A stretch of DNA of 64,000 nt from Betaproteobacteria bacterium GR16-43. Lineage in GTDB: Bacteria > Pseudomonadota > Gammaproteobacteria > Burkholderiales > Usitatibacteraceae. The position numbers and the translations under genes are program-made. The stretch lies in assembly GCA_001953215.1 (NCBI GenBank), contig CP019169.1:372001-436000 (forward strand). The letters run 5' to 3'. The first letter of the stretch is position 1; the number at the start of each line of letters is the position of its first letter. Shown here piece by piece: positions 24,455 to 33,422 of the stretch. The notes beneath the pieces are model-generated. The model was not told the DNA's origin. It worked only from the letters and a program-made list of their open reading frames with translations, and did not search any database.

Positions 24455-25491
24455 TCCGCGATCCAGCGATCGACTTCCGCCTCGAATGCGCTCCCGCGCT
24501 TGCCGCCGGTCCACCCGTGGGCCCGGGCGGTCTTCAGGTTGAACGCGAGCTCCGTCTTGTCCGGGAAGCGCACCGGCAAGTCCGCCACGCGCGTCCCCGT
24601 GAGGAGCTTCTGCAGGTAGTACGCGGTCGTGCCCGGAAAATCGACGACAGTGCCGTAGTGCATCCAGGCGCCGAGGTCCGCTTCATCCCAGGGAAAGAGG
24701 ATGGGAAGGGGGATCGCGGCGGCCGTCTTGACGAGGCGCCGCGTGTGCTTGTCGAGGAAGGTGTCGGCGAGCACGAGGCCCGCCTCGACGCGGGCCTCGC
24801 GCAGGAGCTGCGGCAGGCTCTCGATGTTCGCGTCGGTGAGGCGCACGGGCACCCACGTGATGCGCATGCCTTCCGCGCGCTGCGCGTAGCGCCACTTGGC
24901 CTCGTCGTACGCGTCGCCGTGGATGGCCGCCACGCGCGTCAGCGGCTGCGGCCGAACGAACTCGCGCAGGAGCTCGAGGCGCTTCTCGTGCAGGTTGAGG
25001 CGAACGTCGCGCGCGGAGTCCGGCGAGTCGATGAGGTAGCGCGTGAACCCGGTCACGTTGGCTTCCGGCCGCTCCGCGTCGCGCACGAGGCCGAAGCCGT
25101 CCGAAAGCGGATTGCACTTGCACGCGAAGACGATCGGCACGGTGGACGTGCGCCGCGCCGCGGCCTTGGCGGGCAGCGCCCCTGGCGCGAGGATCACATC
25201 GGGCTTCCAGTCGAGCAGCCGCCCGATCTCGGCATCGTTGCGCGAGCGGATCTCCTGGCTGCGGGGCGAATCGGCGGGCAGGTCGCTCACCGGCAGCTCG
25301 TAGCGGAAGGTGCGGTAGTCGACGCGCTCGCCCGGCATGCGGGCAGCCACGGCCTTCTCGATGCCGGTGATGCGATTCGCCGCTTCCGCGGCGGAGAGCG
25401 TGCTGAGGTAGGCCACGCGATGGGCCGACGGCTGCGCGAGCGCCGGGCTCGCGGCCAGGAGGGTCAACACGAGCGCTAAACGAAAGAACAT
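24451..25491 (-). CDS. Periplasmic ABC-type substrate-binding protein (PF04392-like), kinase partner
   Basis: Start set at the ATG 25489-25491, directly before a signal peptide (MFFRLALVLTLLAASPALAQ). 346 residues of the ABC_sub_bind type: HRVAYLSTLSAAEA near the N-terminus, PDVILAPGALPAKAA, TVPIVFA, NVTGFTR and a late WMHYGTVVDF. There is no ABC permease or ATPase nearby; instead the stop overlaps the start of a hybrid histidine kinase. This pairing suggests a sensory rather than transport role. Confidence 0.85.
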   Translation of the reverse strand: MFFRLALVLTLLAASPALAQPSAHRVAYLSTLSAAEAANRITGIEKAVAARMPGERVDYRTFRYELPVSDLPADSPRSQEIRSRNDAEIGRLLDWKPDVILAPGALPAKAAARRTSTVPIVFACKCNPLSDGFGLVRDAERPEANVTGFTRYLIDSPDSARDVRLNLHEKRLELLREFVRPQPLTRVAAIHGDAYDEAKWRYAQRAEGMRITWVPVRLTDANIESLPQLLREARVEAGLVLADTFLDKHTRRLVKTAAAIPLPILFPWDEADLGAWMHYGTVVDFPGTTAYYLQKLLTGTRVADLPVRFPDKTELAFNLKTARAHGWTGGKRGSAFEAEVDRWIAE

Positions 25492-25555
25492 GTTGACGGG
25501 CCCCTGCGGGGTCATTACTTTCCAGTTAACAAAGGCTACCACTAAGAGCATCCCA

Positions 25556-26035
25556 ATGATCCCCTGCGTCGTCCTCGCCAGCGGGCCCCGGGAGGGGCTG
25601 GACTTCACCGACTTCAAGAACGAGTACTACGACTTCCAGCCGGGGGTGATTCGCAAGTTTCCCTATGTCGTCGAGCTCCACGCGTACGGCGCGCACGATG
25701 GCGGCAACGGAGGGGGCGGAGAACCGGGCGGCGCGCCGATGAAGCCTTCGCTCGCGAAGTACGAACGCACCTTCTGGGACTTCAAGTACCACCCGGGCAC
25801 CCGCAACCCCGACCAGAACTTCCCGCCGGCCATGCGGTTCGAGATCTGCCTGCCCTTCGGCGACCTCGGCCATGCCGCGGCCTTCCTCAAGCTCCACCCC
25901 GCGGGCATCCGGCTCGGCAGGCTCTTCACGCACGTGCAGATCGTGGCGCTGTCCACGCCGGCGTTCACCGGCACCATCCTCGACGAGAATCTCACCGACG
26001 CCTATCGCACGCCCGCCCACTGGATCGGTGCCTGA
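25556..26035 (+). CDS. Hypothetical protein upstream of two proteases
   Basis: 159 residues, starting at the ATG at 25556. No signal peptide, membrane segment or known motif. Visible features are a Gly-rich patch (GGNGGGGEPGG) near 50-60, RFEICLPFGDLGHAAAF in the middle and HVQIVALSTPAFTGTI near the end. It is 2 bp before the first protease gene and clearly in the same operon, so it may be an inhibitor, chaperone or substrate of those enzymes; none of this can be shown from sequence. Confidence 0.7.
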   Translation: MIPCVVLASGPREGLDFTDFKNEYYDFQPGVIRKFPYVVELHAYGAHDGGNGGGGEPGGAPMKPSLAKYERTFWDFKYHPGTRNPDQNFPPAMRFEICLPFGDLGHAAAFLKLHPAGIRLGRLFTHVQIVALSTPAFTGTILDENLTDAYRTPAHWIGA

Positions 26036-26037
26036 GC

Positions 26038-26700
26038 GTGGGCGCCATCACCATCCTGCCGAAGGGCGGATCCGCCGGCCCGCTCAAGTACGCGCAGTGC
26101 CAGGCCACGGGCTGGCTCTTCTCCGCCGACTACGGAACGCGCGGCACATGCTGCCTGATCGCGCCCGACTGGATCCTCACCTGCGGCCACCTGATTCCCG
26201 ACGCCTATGTCGCCGCGGACTTCGTGGTCGCCTTCGAATTCGCGCAGGGCGAGGCGCCCGCGAATCGCGTGAGCAGGGCACTGCGCGCGGACAAGGAGAG
26301 CTTCGTCACCGGATGGCCGGACGTGGACTTCACGATCGTCCGCTTGCGCACGCCGGTTCGCGGCCTGGGGGCCTATCCGCTGAAGCAAGCCGTCGCGCCC
26401 AAGCCGGGCCTCGAGGTCGTGTGCCTGCAGCATCCGGACGAGATGGACTCCTGGAAGTGCTTCTCGCTCGGCAAGGTCGGCAAGACCGACGTGCCCGATT
26501 TCGAGCACGACGCGCCGGCCGCCGACGGATCTTCCGGCGGGCCGCTGCTCGATCGAGAGGGCCACCTGGTGGGCATCCACAGGGGATTGCCCGACGCCGG
26601 GGCCGCCTTCATCGCCACCACTGTGCCGGCGATCCTGGATCACCTTCGCCAGCCGCACATGCCCGACGATCTCGAGGACATCCTGGAGGCCTCGAAATGA
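26038..26700 (+). CDS. Trypsin-like serine protease, cytoplasmic by sequence
   Basis: GTG start two bases after the upstream stop. 220 residues with the catalytic triad in chymotrypsin order: His51 (LTCGHL), Asp97 (DVDFTI) and Ser166 (GSSGGP). No signal peptide. The residue before His, normally Ala, is Gly. The stop overlaps the next start (ATGA), so it is translationally coupled to a second protease of the same fold. The pair resemble each other in layout but differ greatly in sequence. Confidence 0.88.
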   Translation: MGAITILPKGGSAGPLKYAQCQATGWLFSADYGTRGTCCLIAPDWILTCGHLIPDAYVAADFVVAFEFAQGEAPANRVSRALRADKESFVTGWPDVDFTIVRLRTPVRGLGAYPLKQAVAPKPGLEVVCLQHPDEMDSWKCFSLGKVGKTDVPDFEHDAPAADGSSGGPLLDREGHLVGIHRGLPDAGAAFIATTVPAILDHLRQPHMPDDLEDILEASK

Positions 26701-27464
26701 TCCAGCCCTCCAACTTCTTCCTGCGCGGCCCCTACGGCACGCCCGATTGGGACTTCGCCACGAACTCGCCCGGGGCGCTTCCGGGCGCCTACCCCTGCGG
26801 CTTGATCGAATCGATCGACGGCGCACGCTTCGGCGGATGCGTTCGCGTGGGGTTCGGCTGGATCCTCACGGCCCACCATGTCGTGGACATCCCGGACATG
26901 GTGACGCGCTTCCGGGCGACCTTCGGCTACGTCAACAACGCCACGAAGGGCACCGCCTATTCGCTGAGCCCCGAGGATTTCTTCTGCAGCGACGATGGCA
27001 TCCAGGGTCCGAACGGCCTCGGCTTCACGCGCGACTACGCGTTCATCCGCATCGCCAACCCGCAGCAGGATCCTTCGACGATCCACATGGGCACCGCCCG
27101 CGTCCTGCCGCCCCAGAAAGGCGAGGAGCTGCACATTCCCCAGCATCGCTCGCGCCGCGCGATGCAGATCAGCCGCGAGCACAGCATCGAGTTTCCCGAC
27201 GTGGGTCGCGTGGTCTCCGTGAAGGATCCGCACCTGATCTTCCATCGCTGCTCGACCTACGAGGGCTCCTCGGGCTCGCCGATCTTCGACACGCACTGGA
27301 AGGTGCTCGGCTTGCATACGCACGGCTTCCGGCCGAACAGCAAGGACGACATCGTCCGCGAGCTCAACTGGGGCACGCGCATCGACTCCATCGCGGCGGA
27401 CGCGAAGGCGCGCGGCTTCAAGTTCCTCGACGAGATGCCGCTGCTGGCGCCGGTGGTTCCCTAG
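26697..27464 (+). CDS. Second trypsin-like serine protease of the pair
   Basis: 255 residues. Triad: His61 in LTAHH, Asp113 in RDYAFI and Ser192 in GSSGSP. No signal peptide is visible, and an N-terminal Pro-rich leader precedes the domain. The ATG overlaps the previous stop. Its end overlaps the convergent MFS gene by 47 bp, so the last residues are coded on both strands; the conserved C-terminal helix of each protein supports both frames. Confidence 0.88.
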   Translation: MIQPSNFFLRGPYGTPDWDFATNSPGALPGAYPCGLIESIDGARFGGCVRVGFGWILTAHHVVDIPDMVTRFRATFGYVNNATKGTAYSLSPEDFFCSDDGIQGPNGLGFTRDYAFIRIANPQQDPSTIHMGTARVLPPQKGEELHIPQHRSRRAMQISREHSIEFPDVGRVVSVKDPHLIFHRCSTYEGSSGSPIFDTHWKVLGLHTHGFRPNSKDDIVRELNWGTRIDSIAADAKARGFKFLDEMPLLAPVVP

Positions 27465-28659
27465 GCCCGGCTTCCTCCGGCGGCCGCACGCGCCTGAACA
27501 TCGCGAGCAGCAACAGGTCGTAGATCACCTTCAGCGCGCCCGCGGCAAAGAGCGGCCATCCGAACGGCGAAATCCCCAGCAGGTATCCCGCGATGAACGG
27601 GCTCGCCGCGGAAGCGAGGCTGCGAGGCACCGCCGTGATGCTCGCCGCCGCAGGCCTCTCCGCCGCAGTGACGATCGCCATCACGTAGGAGCTTCGCGTG
27701 GGCACGTCCATCTGCGAGAGCGCGGCGCGGATCATCAGCAGCACGATCACCGGCGCGAGCGTGGGCATGAACGGGATCATCATCAGGCACACGTTCGCGG
27801 GGAGGTGGGTGAAGACCATCGTGTTCACGAGCCCGATGCGGTTGGCGATGCGCACCGCCGCGAGGAACGAGAACGCGCTCAGCACGCCGGTCCAGAAGAA
27901 GATCTGCCCGGTCGCGACGATCGAGAGGTCGTGCCGCTGGTAGAGCCACAACGCGACCATCGACTGCACGACCAGCCCGCCGCCGAACGCATCGAGGCTG
28001 AAGAGCGCGGCGAGCATCCAGACACGCTTCTTCGAAGGCCCCAGCGGCGCGCGGACCTCCCGCACCTGCGCATCGGCCTTCGGCAGCCCGCGATAGATGA
28101 ACGCGGTCGCAACGCCGATGGACGCGTAGAGCACGAACATCCACTGGATCGCGCCCAACATCGAAATGCCCGTGCTCTTCGCAATGAACACCGGTAGCCC
28201 CGCCGCGAGGGAACCGACGGCGGCCATCAATGCACCGGCAAGGCTGTAGTGCGCGAAGACCCGCGTGCGTTCCTTGTCGGCCGCGGCGCGCGTGAGCACC
28301 GAGTGTTCCAGCGGGAGGAAGACGCTCACGTCGCCGCTCGAGGGATTCAGCGTGCCCACGATCGCGATGACCAGCAGGGGCCAGAACGCGGTGAACGAAG
28401 CGAACGCGAGGCCCGTTGCGGCCATCAACACCGTGGCCGCGAGGAGCAGCGTCCGATAGTGGTAACGATGCGCGCGCAGCCCCACCCAGAGCGTGAGGAG
28501 CCCGGAGCCCAGCAACGTCGCGGTCGCGATGATGCCCACGTCGAGCGGCGTGAATCCCAGTTCGAGCAGGTAGAGCGGCAGCAGCAGGCTCACGAACCCG
28601 TCGCCGAACGCGCGCATGCCCTTCGCGGCCAGCAACCGCCGCACGACCGCTTTCGTCAT
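27418..28659 (-). CDS. MFS transporter
   Basis: 413 residues with about twelve hydrophobic segments and a cytoplasmic loop near the middle (about 185-205, rich in charged residues). The N-terminal FGDGFVSLLLPLYLLELGFTPLDVGIIATATLLGSGLL and ALSQMDVPTRSSYVMAIVTAAERPAAAS later are typical of drug or metabolite MFS exporters. Its start overlaps the stop of the DUF1080-like gene by 4 bp, so it is the last gene of a three-gene minus-strand operon with the ornithine-cyclodeaminase-like enzyme. Confidence 0.9.
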   Translation of the reverse strand: MTKAVVRRLLAAKGMRAFGDGFVSLLLPLYLLELGFTPLDVGIIATATLLGSGLLTLWVGLRAHRYHYRTLLLAATVLMAATGLAFASFTAFWPLLVIAIVGTLNPSSGDVSVFLPLEHSVLTRAAADKERTRVFAHYSLAGALMAAVGSLAAGLPVFIAKSTGISMLGAIQWMFVLYASIGVATAFIYRGLPKADAQVREVRAPLGPSKKRVWMLAALFSLDAFGGGLVVQSMVALWLYQRHDLSIVATGQIFFWTGVLSAFSFLAAVRIANRIGLVNTMVFTHLPANVCLMMIPFMPTLAPVIVLLMIRAALSQMDVPTRSSYVMAIVTAAERPAAASITAVPRSLASAASPFIAGYLLGISPFGWPLFAAGALKVIYDLLLLAMFRRVRPPEEAGPREPPAPAAASRRGT

Positions 28660-29216
28660 GGTCCGAAGGCGAAGTCGTCGAAGGCCGTCACGCTATCCGC
28701 TTTCGTCCACACGCCGACGGCCCCGGACCCCGGGATGTGCGCATCGTCCAGCTCGATGTACGCCTTGCCGTCGAGCAGCACGCGAATGCGCTGGCCCTTG
28801 AACTCCGCGCGCAGCACATGCCACTGGTTCTTCGCGACGGGGGCGGTCACGTACTTGATCGTCTTCCGGCTGCCGTTCTCCGTGTAGTAGAGCGAGACGT
28901 TGTCTTCCATGGCATTGGCCCGCGCGACGTAGTAGTTGTTCCCGTCCTTCCACCGCCACACGATCCCGCCCGCCTGGTCTTCCTTGCCCGAGAGCGGCTT
29001 GAACTTCACTTCCACGAAGCCGTCGGCGAGCTTCTCGTTCTTGCGCACGCACCACGGGAAATCTCCGCTGCCCGTTTGCTTCAGGACGTTGGGCTTGCTT
29101 GGAGCGCCCGGGTCTTGCTCCACGACCCAGCGCGGGTTCCCGCGGCCCGTCACGCCCGCGGTCCAGTCGGCGGGCAATGCACCCACCGCGTCCATGTCGA
29201 ATCCGATCATCGTCAT
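28656..29216 (-). CDS. DUF1080-like (concanavalin-fold) protein
   Basis: 186 residues with no signal peptide. The sequence contains the LamG/GH16-like layout of DUF1080 proteins: DGFVEVKFKPLSGKEDQAGGIVWRW, NNYYVARANAMEDNVSLYY, WHVLRAEFKGQRIRVLLDGK and VGVWTKADSVTAFDDF. These folds bind or cleave carbohydrates, but the export signal usual for them is missing. Both ends overlap neighbours by 4 bp (ATGA), so it is tightly coupled to the cyclodeaminase-like and MFS genes. Confidence 0.8.
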   Translation of the reverse strand: MTMIGFDMDAVGALPADWTAGVTGRGNPRWVVEQDPGAPSKPNVLKQTGSGDFPWCVRKNEKLADGFVEVKFKPLSGKEDQAGGIVWRWKDGNNYYVARANAMEDNVSLYYTENGSRKTIKYVTAPVAKNQWHVLRAEFKGQRIRVLLDGKAYIELDDAHIPGSGAVGVWTKADSVTAFDDFAFGP

Positions 29217-30148
29217 TGCCGTCCCTCCAGGAGGAGCGTGCACACGGCGAGGTCTTCCACCGCGAGCCCGCTCGAATCGAAGATCACGATCTCGTCCGCT
29301 GCCGTTCGCGCCACGCGCCCCGCGACCACATCGGTCATCTCGCCGCACACGAAGCTCTCGTTCGGCATCGCGTTGCGGAGATCGCCGCCCTTCAGGCATT
29401 GCGCGGTCAGGTCCGTCACGATGCGTGCCTCGGCGAGCAGCGAGGCCGCGATCTCCGATTTCCGTTCGTTGTCCGCGCCCACCGCCGCGATGAACGTTCC
29501 CGGCCGCACGTCGCCCGCCTTGAGGAACGGGACTTTCGACGTCGTGCACGTCACCACGACTTCGCTCGCCAGCGTCGCCACGCGCAGGTCCTTCACCGCG
29601 AGGCACTCCAGCCCGAGCTCGTCGCGCGCCCAGCCCGCGACCTGCGTGGCGCGCGCCATGTCCAGGTCGAGGAGGTTCACGCGCCGCAGCCCGCATTCCT
29701 TCAACGCCTGCAGGTGGAAGCGGCCCAACGCACCGCATCCCACGACCGTCGCGACTTGCGCTCCTTTCATCGCGAGGTGCCGGATGGCCACCGCGGTCGT
29801 CGCAGCCGTGCGCAGGTTCGTGATCGATGGCGAATCCATGAGCGAGAGCAGGCGCCCCGTGGTCGCGTCGAAGACGGCCACCACGCCCTGGATCGTCGGC
29901 AAGCCATCGCACGCCCGGTTGCCGGGAAAGTTGGAGTTGATCTTGGCCACGAAGACCTGCGCGTAGCCAGGCGAAACCGCCGCGCACGCCTTCACGTGGA
30001 ACGTGCCGTCGGGCACGGTGACGCCGGCCGAGACCGGCGGAGCGATGTGGCCGGCCTCGAGGGCCAGGAACGCGCGCTCGACCGCATCGATGGCCTGGCG
30101 CACGGTGACGCGCCCGAAGACTTCGGTGGAAGTGAGGATCCCGTCCAT
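29213..30148 (-). CDS. Ornithine cyclodeaminase / mu-crystallin family protein
   Basis: 311 residues. A Rossmann motif VVGCGALGRFHLQAL (about 139-153) binds NAD(P); the upstream VKINSNFPGN and the RTAATTAVA segment are characteristic of the family. Members include ornithine cyclodeaminase, alanine dehydrogenase and ketimine reductases. The enzyme is cytoplasmic, substrate undetermined. It starts 2 bp after the SOD-rhodanese gene ends and overlaps the next gene by 4 bp, giving a run from 31104 down to 27418. Confidence 0.9.
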   Translation of the reverse strand: MDGILTSTEVFGRVTVRQAIDAVERAFLALEAGHIAPPVSAGVTVPDGTFHVKACAAVSPGYAQVFVAKINSNFPGNRACDGLPTIQGVVAVFDATTGRLLSLMDSPSITNLRTAATTAVAIRHLAMKGAQVATVVGCGALGRFHLQALKECGLRRVNLLDLDMARATQVAGWARDELGLECLAVKDLRVATLASEVVVTCTTSKVPFLKAGDVRPGTFIAAVGADNERKSEIAASLLAEARIVTDLTAQCLKGGDLRNAMPNESFVCGEMTDVVAGRVARTAADEIVIFDSSGLAVEDLAVCTLLLEGRQ

Positions 30149-30150
30149 GG

Positions 30151-31104
30151 TCAGGTGTACAGCTTCGTGGCACCACCGATCGCCTTCCAGGCCGAATGGC
30201 CCCCCTTCATGAAGCTCGCTTCGAACCCGGCTTCACGCAACGCGGCCGCCGTTCGGCACCCGACGTGGAATCCGTAGACGCAGAACACCACCACCGGTTC
30301 ATCCTTCTTGAGTTCTCCGACCCAGTCCTTGACGCGCTCGGGGTCGTGCCACGTCGCGCCGTCGATGATGTCCTGCGTGCGCGAAACGTAGAACTTGGGC
30401 CGTGCGTCGATGAATTGCACGGGTTCTCCCGCGTCGAGCATCGCCTTCACTTCTTCCGGCATCACGCCCGGGAGATCGCCGAACTCCGGCTGCTCCACGG
30501 GCCGCAGCGGTTCGACCTTTGTCGCGTCCTCGTAGCGCACCTGCACCGATTTCCAGTCGGCGTTGCGCAGGAACGCCTCGATGTACGCCTGGGCGTTCGC
30601 GCCGAAGTCGATGTGATACGCGTGCTCGTACATGTCGAGCGCGAAGATCGGGATGCCGCCCGCAACCGACTGCGTGTGTTCGGCCGCGTACTGGTTCACG
30701 AGCCTGCGATCGCGGGGGATGTAGCTCAACACCACCCAGCCCGAGCCTCCCGCGAGGCCCTTGGCCATCGCGAGGAACTCGTCCCGCCAGCGATCGACGG
30801 AACCGAAGTCCCGCGCGAGGGCTTCCTTCATCGCGGGCGTGGGTTGCCCGTCGCCGCCGAGGCTCGCGAAGTAGAGCTCGTGCAGCAGCGTGGAATTGAG
30901 CGCGGTGAGCTCGTCGCGCTTCAGCCCGTTCACCACGTGCGGTGGCGTCTTGGCGAAGTCGAGCGTCTCGAGTTGCGCGGTGATGGCGTTCAGGCGCCGA
31001 AGCGCACCGCCGTAGTTGTTCTCGTAGTGGCTCTCGATCAGCTTCAGCGATAGCCCGTTCAACAACCAGGGACGGCAGTGGATCGGCGTGAGGTGGTAGC
31101 GCAT
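30151..31104 (-). CDS. Fe/Mn superoxide dismutase fused to a rhodanese domain
   Basis: Start at the ATG 31102-31104 behind GGAGGG. Residues 1-190 are an Fe/Mn superoxide dismutase with metal ligands His26, His75, Asp157 and His161, and GGSGW at 119-123. Residues about 205-317 form a rhodanese domain with FIDARPKFYV, active Cys275 in the loop CVYGFHVG and GGHSAWKAIGG at the end. The fusion couples superoxide removal to a persulfide-type activity. No signal peptide, so cytoplasmic. First gene of the minus-strand run. Confidence 0.9.
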   Translation of the reverse strand: MRYHLTPIHCRPWLLNGLSLKLIESHYENNYGGALRRLNAITAQLETLDFAKTPPHVVNGLKRDELTALNSTLLHELYFASLGGDGQPTPAMKEALARDFGSVDRWRDEFLAMAKGLAGGSGWVVLSYIPRDRRLVNQYAAEHTQSVAGGIPIFALDMYEHAYHIDFGANAQAYIEAFLRNADWKSVQVRYEDATKVEPLRPVEQPEFGDLPGVMPEEVKAMLDAGEPVQFIDARPKFYVSRTQDIIDGATWHDPERVKDWVGELKKDEPVVVFCVYGFHVGCRTAAALREAGFEASFMKGGHSAWKAIGGATKLYT

Positions 31105-31224
31105 GGAACCCTCCATTGGGATGACGGTGCCCAAGCCGGGGCGTGCTGCGTGTACAGGGCTTGGACGGGTACCGTCTTGGAGGGATGAAGCTCCCGGGGG
31201 TCCTGCTTACCCCCAGCAACAACT

Positions 31225-32100
31225 CTACGCCGGAAGTTGGTACCGGCGCAATCCGTCGCGATACCTCCGGCTGCAAGGCACTTCGGCGCCATCCTTCATC
31301 TTGATCGTGGCGTCCCCGCCATCCGTGGGCTCGATCTCCACGACCTGGTCGAGGTTCACGATGTAGCTGCGGTGCACGCGGACGAACTTCGTCGCATCGA
31401 CCCGCTCCTCGATCGCCGCCATCGTCGAGCGCAGGGGATAGTCCCTGCCCCGCACCCTCAGGTTCACGTAGTTGCCCATCGCCTGCATCCACTCGATGTC
31501 GCCGGCGGGCAGCAGGAATTCCTTGCCCAGCTTCTTCACCAGGAACCGCTCGGGCCGCTCGATCGATCCTTCCGGGGGGCCCGAGTCCGGCGCATCGAGC
31601 AGCGTCGCCTCGCCCTGCAGGCGCAACATGAAGAGCCGGTACGCGCCGACGATCAGGAGAAGGAAGATGTAGCTGCGGAAGTCCTTCAGGTATTCGTAGA
31701 AGAACGTCACCAGCCAATTGCCGGAGTCGTAGACCGCGCCCTGCCACGCGTAGAACGCCTTGCGCAACGCCACCATCGCGACGACGTGGATCGCGCAATA
31801 GGCCACGGTCCCCAGCACGTGCCATGGCAGGTTCTTGCGGAAGGACCCGAAGTGAAGCGGGAACCGCCCCTCGTAGGCGATGAGGGCCGGGATGAGCGCC
31901 AGGCCGACCATGTGGCTGCTCCATTCCCAGACCGCGGGCGCCCACGGTTGAACGTTCAGGCCGGCTCGCCTGACATCCACCTCGGCGATCTTCGTGTTCA
32001 CGATCGACCCCACTGCGTAGAACACCACCCAGAACGCGACCTCGAAGTATCGGCGGCGCGGCAGGTAGCGCTGGAGGAAATCCCGGGGGTCGCGGTCCAT
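31225..32100 (-). CDS. Membrane-anchored LytTR transcriptional regulator
   Basis: 291 residues. The N-terminal part has four hydrophobic segments (about 20-40, 65-80, 95-115, 140-160), and residues 190-290 form a LytTR DNA-binding domain: DIEWMQAMGNYVNLRVRG, RSTMAAIEERV, FVRVHRSYIVNLDQV, CSRRYRDGLR. There is no receiver domain, so the membrane part probably senses the signal. It is divergent from an acyltransferase gene across 131 bp, an arrangement I recall for acyltransferase-LytTR pairs. Confidence 0.9.
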   Translation of the reverse strand: MDRDPRDFLQRYLPRRRYFEVAFWVVFYAVGSIVNTKIAEVDVRRAGLNVQPWAPAVWEWSSHMVGLALIPALIAYEGRFPLHFGSFRKNLPWHVLGTVAYCAIHVVAMVALRKAFYAWQGAVYDSGNWLVTFFYEYLKDFRSYIFLLLIVGAYRLFMLRLQGEATLLDAPDSGPPEGSIERPERFLVKKLGKEFLLPAGDIEWMQAMGNYVNLRVRGRDYPLRSTMAAIEERVDATKFVRVHRSYIVNLDQVVEIEPTDGGDATIKMKDGAEVPCSRRYRDGLRRYQLPA

Positions 32101-32231
32101 GGCGGGATTCTACGGTCGCGCCGGGCGAGACACCCCGCCACTCGTCCCTGCGGGCTGCCGCTCGTCACCGATTTCCGATTCCCCGGCACATTTTCCGCCC
32201 CGTCCCGGCAGCAGAGGGTTACCTTTGCGCC

Positions 32232-33422
32232 ATGAATCGACGCCACGACATCGACGCCCTGCGCGTCCTCGCCTTCTCGCTGCTGATCCTCTACCACTGG
32301 GCCATGGTCTACATCCAGGACTGGGGCTACCACGTGAAGAGCACCTACACCACGCAGGCGATCGAGATCCCGATGCTGTTCGTGAACCGCTGGCGGATGG
32401 ACCTGATCTTCCTCATCAGCGGGGTGGCCACGGCGTACATGATGCGCAGCCGGGCACTGGGCGCTTTCGTGCGGGAGCGCGCGGGCCGGCTCCTGATCCC
32501 GCTGCTCTTCGGCATGGCCGTGGTGGTGCCGATCCAGCCCTATGCGCAGGGCGTGATGAACGGCCTCGTCGAGCCGGGCTTCCTCCAGTTCCTCGGCCGC
32601 TACTACACCGGCTACCCGTGGCCGAAGGGCGCGTTCGACGGCTGGAAGGAGGGCGTCACCTGGAACCACCTCTGGTACCTCGCCTACCTCTTCACGTACA
32701 CGATGATCCTCGCCGCGTTGCAACCGCTCTTCCGGTCGGGCGCGGGTGAGCGGGTGCGTCGCACTTTCGCCTCGCTGCGCGGCGTGCGGCTCGTGCTCTA
32801 TCCCGCGGTTCCGCTCCTCGTCTACACGTTCACGTTGCAGGGCCGGTTCCCGGAGACGCACAACCTCGTGAAGGATTGGTACGTGCACGCCGTCTCCGCC
32901 ACGATGTTCCTCTACGGTTGGTGGCTGGGCAGTGACGAGGCGATCTGGAAGGAACTCGCGCGCATCCGCAAGGCGACGCTCTTCGCGGCGCTCGCGGCCT
33001 TCGCCGCCTACATCGCCATCGTCTTCACTGTCGACCGGGAGAACCCGGCCTTCACCAGCATCCTGGCGGCGCGCACGTTGCGCAACCTCTACATCTGGCT
33101 TGCGCTCTGCACGATCCTCGGGTGGGGCCATGCGCTGCTCAACAGGCCCTTCCAGTGGCTGCCGTTCGCAACGAGCGCCGTCTATCCCTGGTACGTGTTG
33201 CACCAGAGCCTGATCGTCCTGCTCGCGTATTGGTTGATCCCGCTGAAGGTGGGTCCCGTGCTCGAACCCGCACTCATCCTCGTGGGTACCGTCGCGGGTT
33301 GCTGGGCGCTGCACGTGGGCGTGATCGCACGCGTGGCGTTGCTGCGGCCGCTCTTCGGAATGTCGCGAGTGCCGGGTTCCCGGCCTTCTCCATCACCCGC
33401 GTACCGGGCCTCGAGCCCCTAG
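32232..33422 (+). CDS. Acyltransferase family 3 membrane protein (OpgC-like)
   Basis: 396 residues with about ten hydrophobic segments. The N-terminus HDIDALRVLAFSLLILYHWAMVY carries the Arg and the His of acyltransferase-3 enzymes, and WNHLWYLAYLFTY recurs in the OpgC-like branch. Such enzymes move acyl or succinyl groups from the cytoplasm onto sugars or other periplasmic acceptors. The ATG is 131 bp from the divergent LytTR regulator, probably its regulator. The end overlaps the convergent subtilase gene by 4 bp. Confidence 0.9.
   Translation: MNRRHDIDALRVLAFSLLILYHWAMVYIQDWGYHVKSTYTTQAIEIPMLFVNRWRMDLIFLISGVATAYMMRSRALGAFVRERAGRLLIPLLFGMAVVVPIQPYAQGVMNGLVEPGFLQFLGRYYTGYPWPKGAFDGWKEGVTWNHLWYLAYLFTYTMILAALQPLFRSGAGERVRRTFASLRGVRLVLYPAVPLLVYTFTLQGRFPETHNLVKDWYVHAVSATMFLYGWWLGSDEAIWKELARIRKATLFAALAAFAAYIAIVFTVDRENPAFTSILAARTLRNLYIWLALCTILGWGHALLNRPFQWLPFATSAVYPWYVLHQSLIVLLAYWLIPLKVGPVLEPALILVGTVAGCWALHVGVIARVALLRPLFGMSRVPGSRPSPSPAYRASSP

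Noticed and set aside
31196-31214. GGGGGT/ACCCCC hairpin after the LytTR gene
   Set aside because: No T-rich tail follows, so it is not a convincing terminator.
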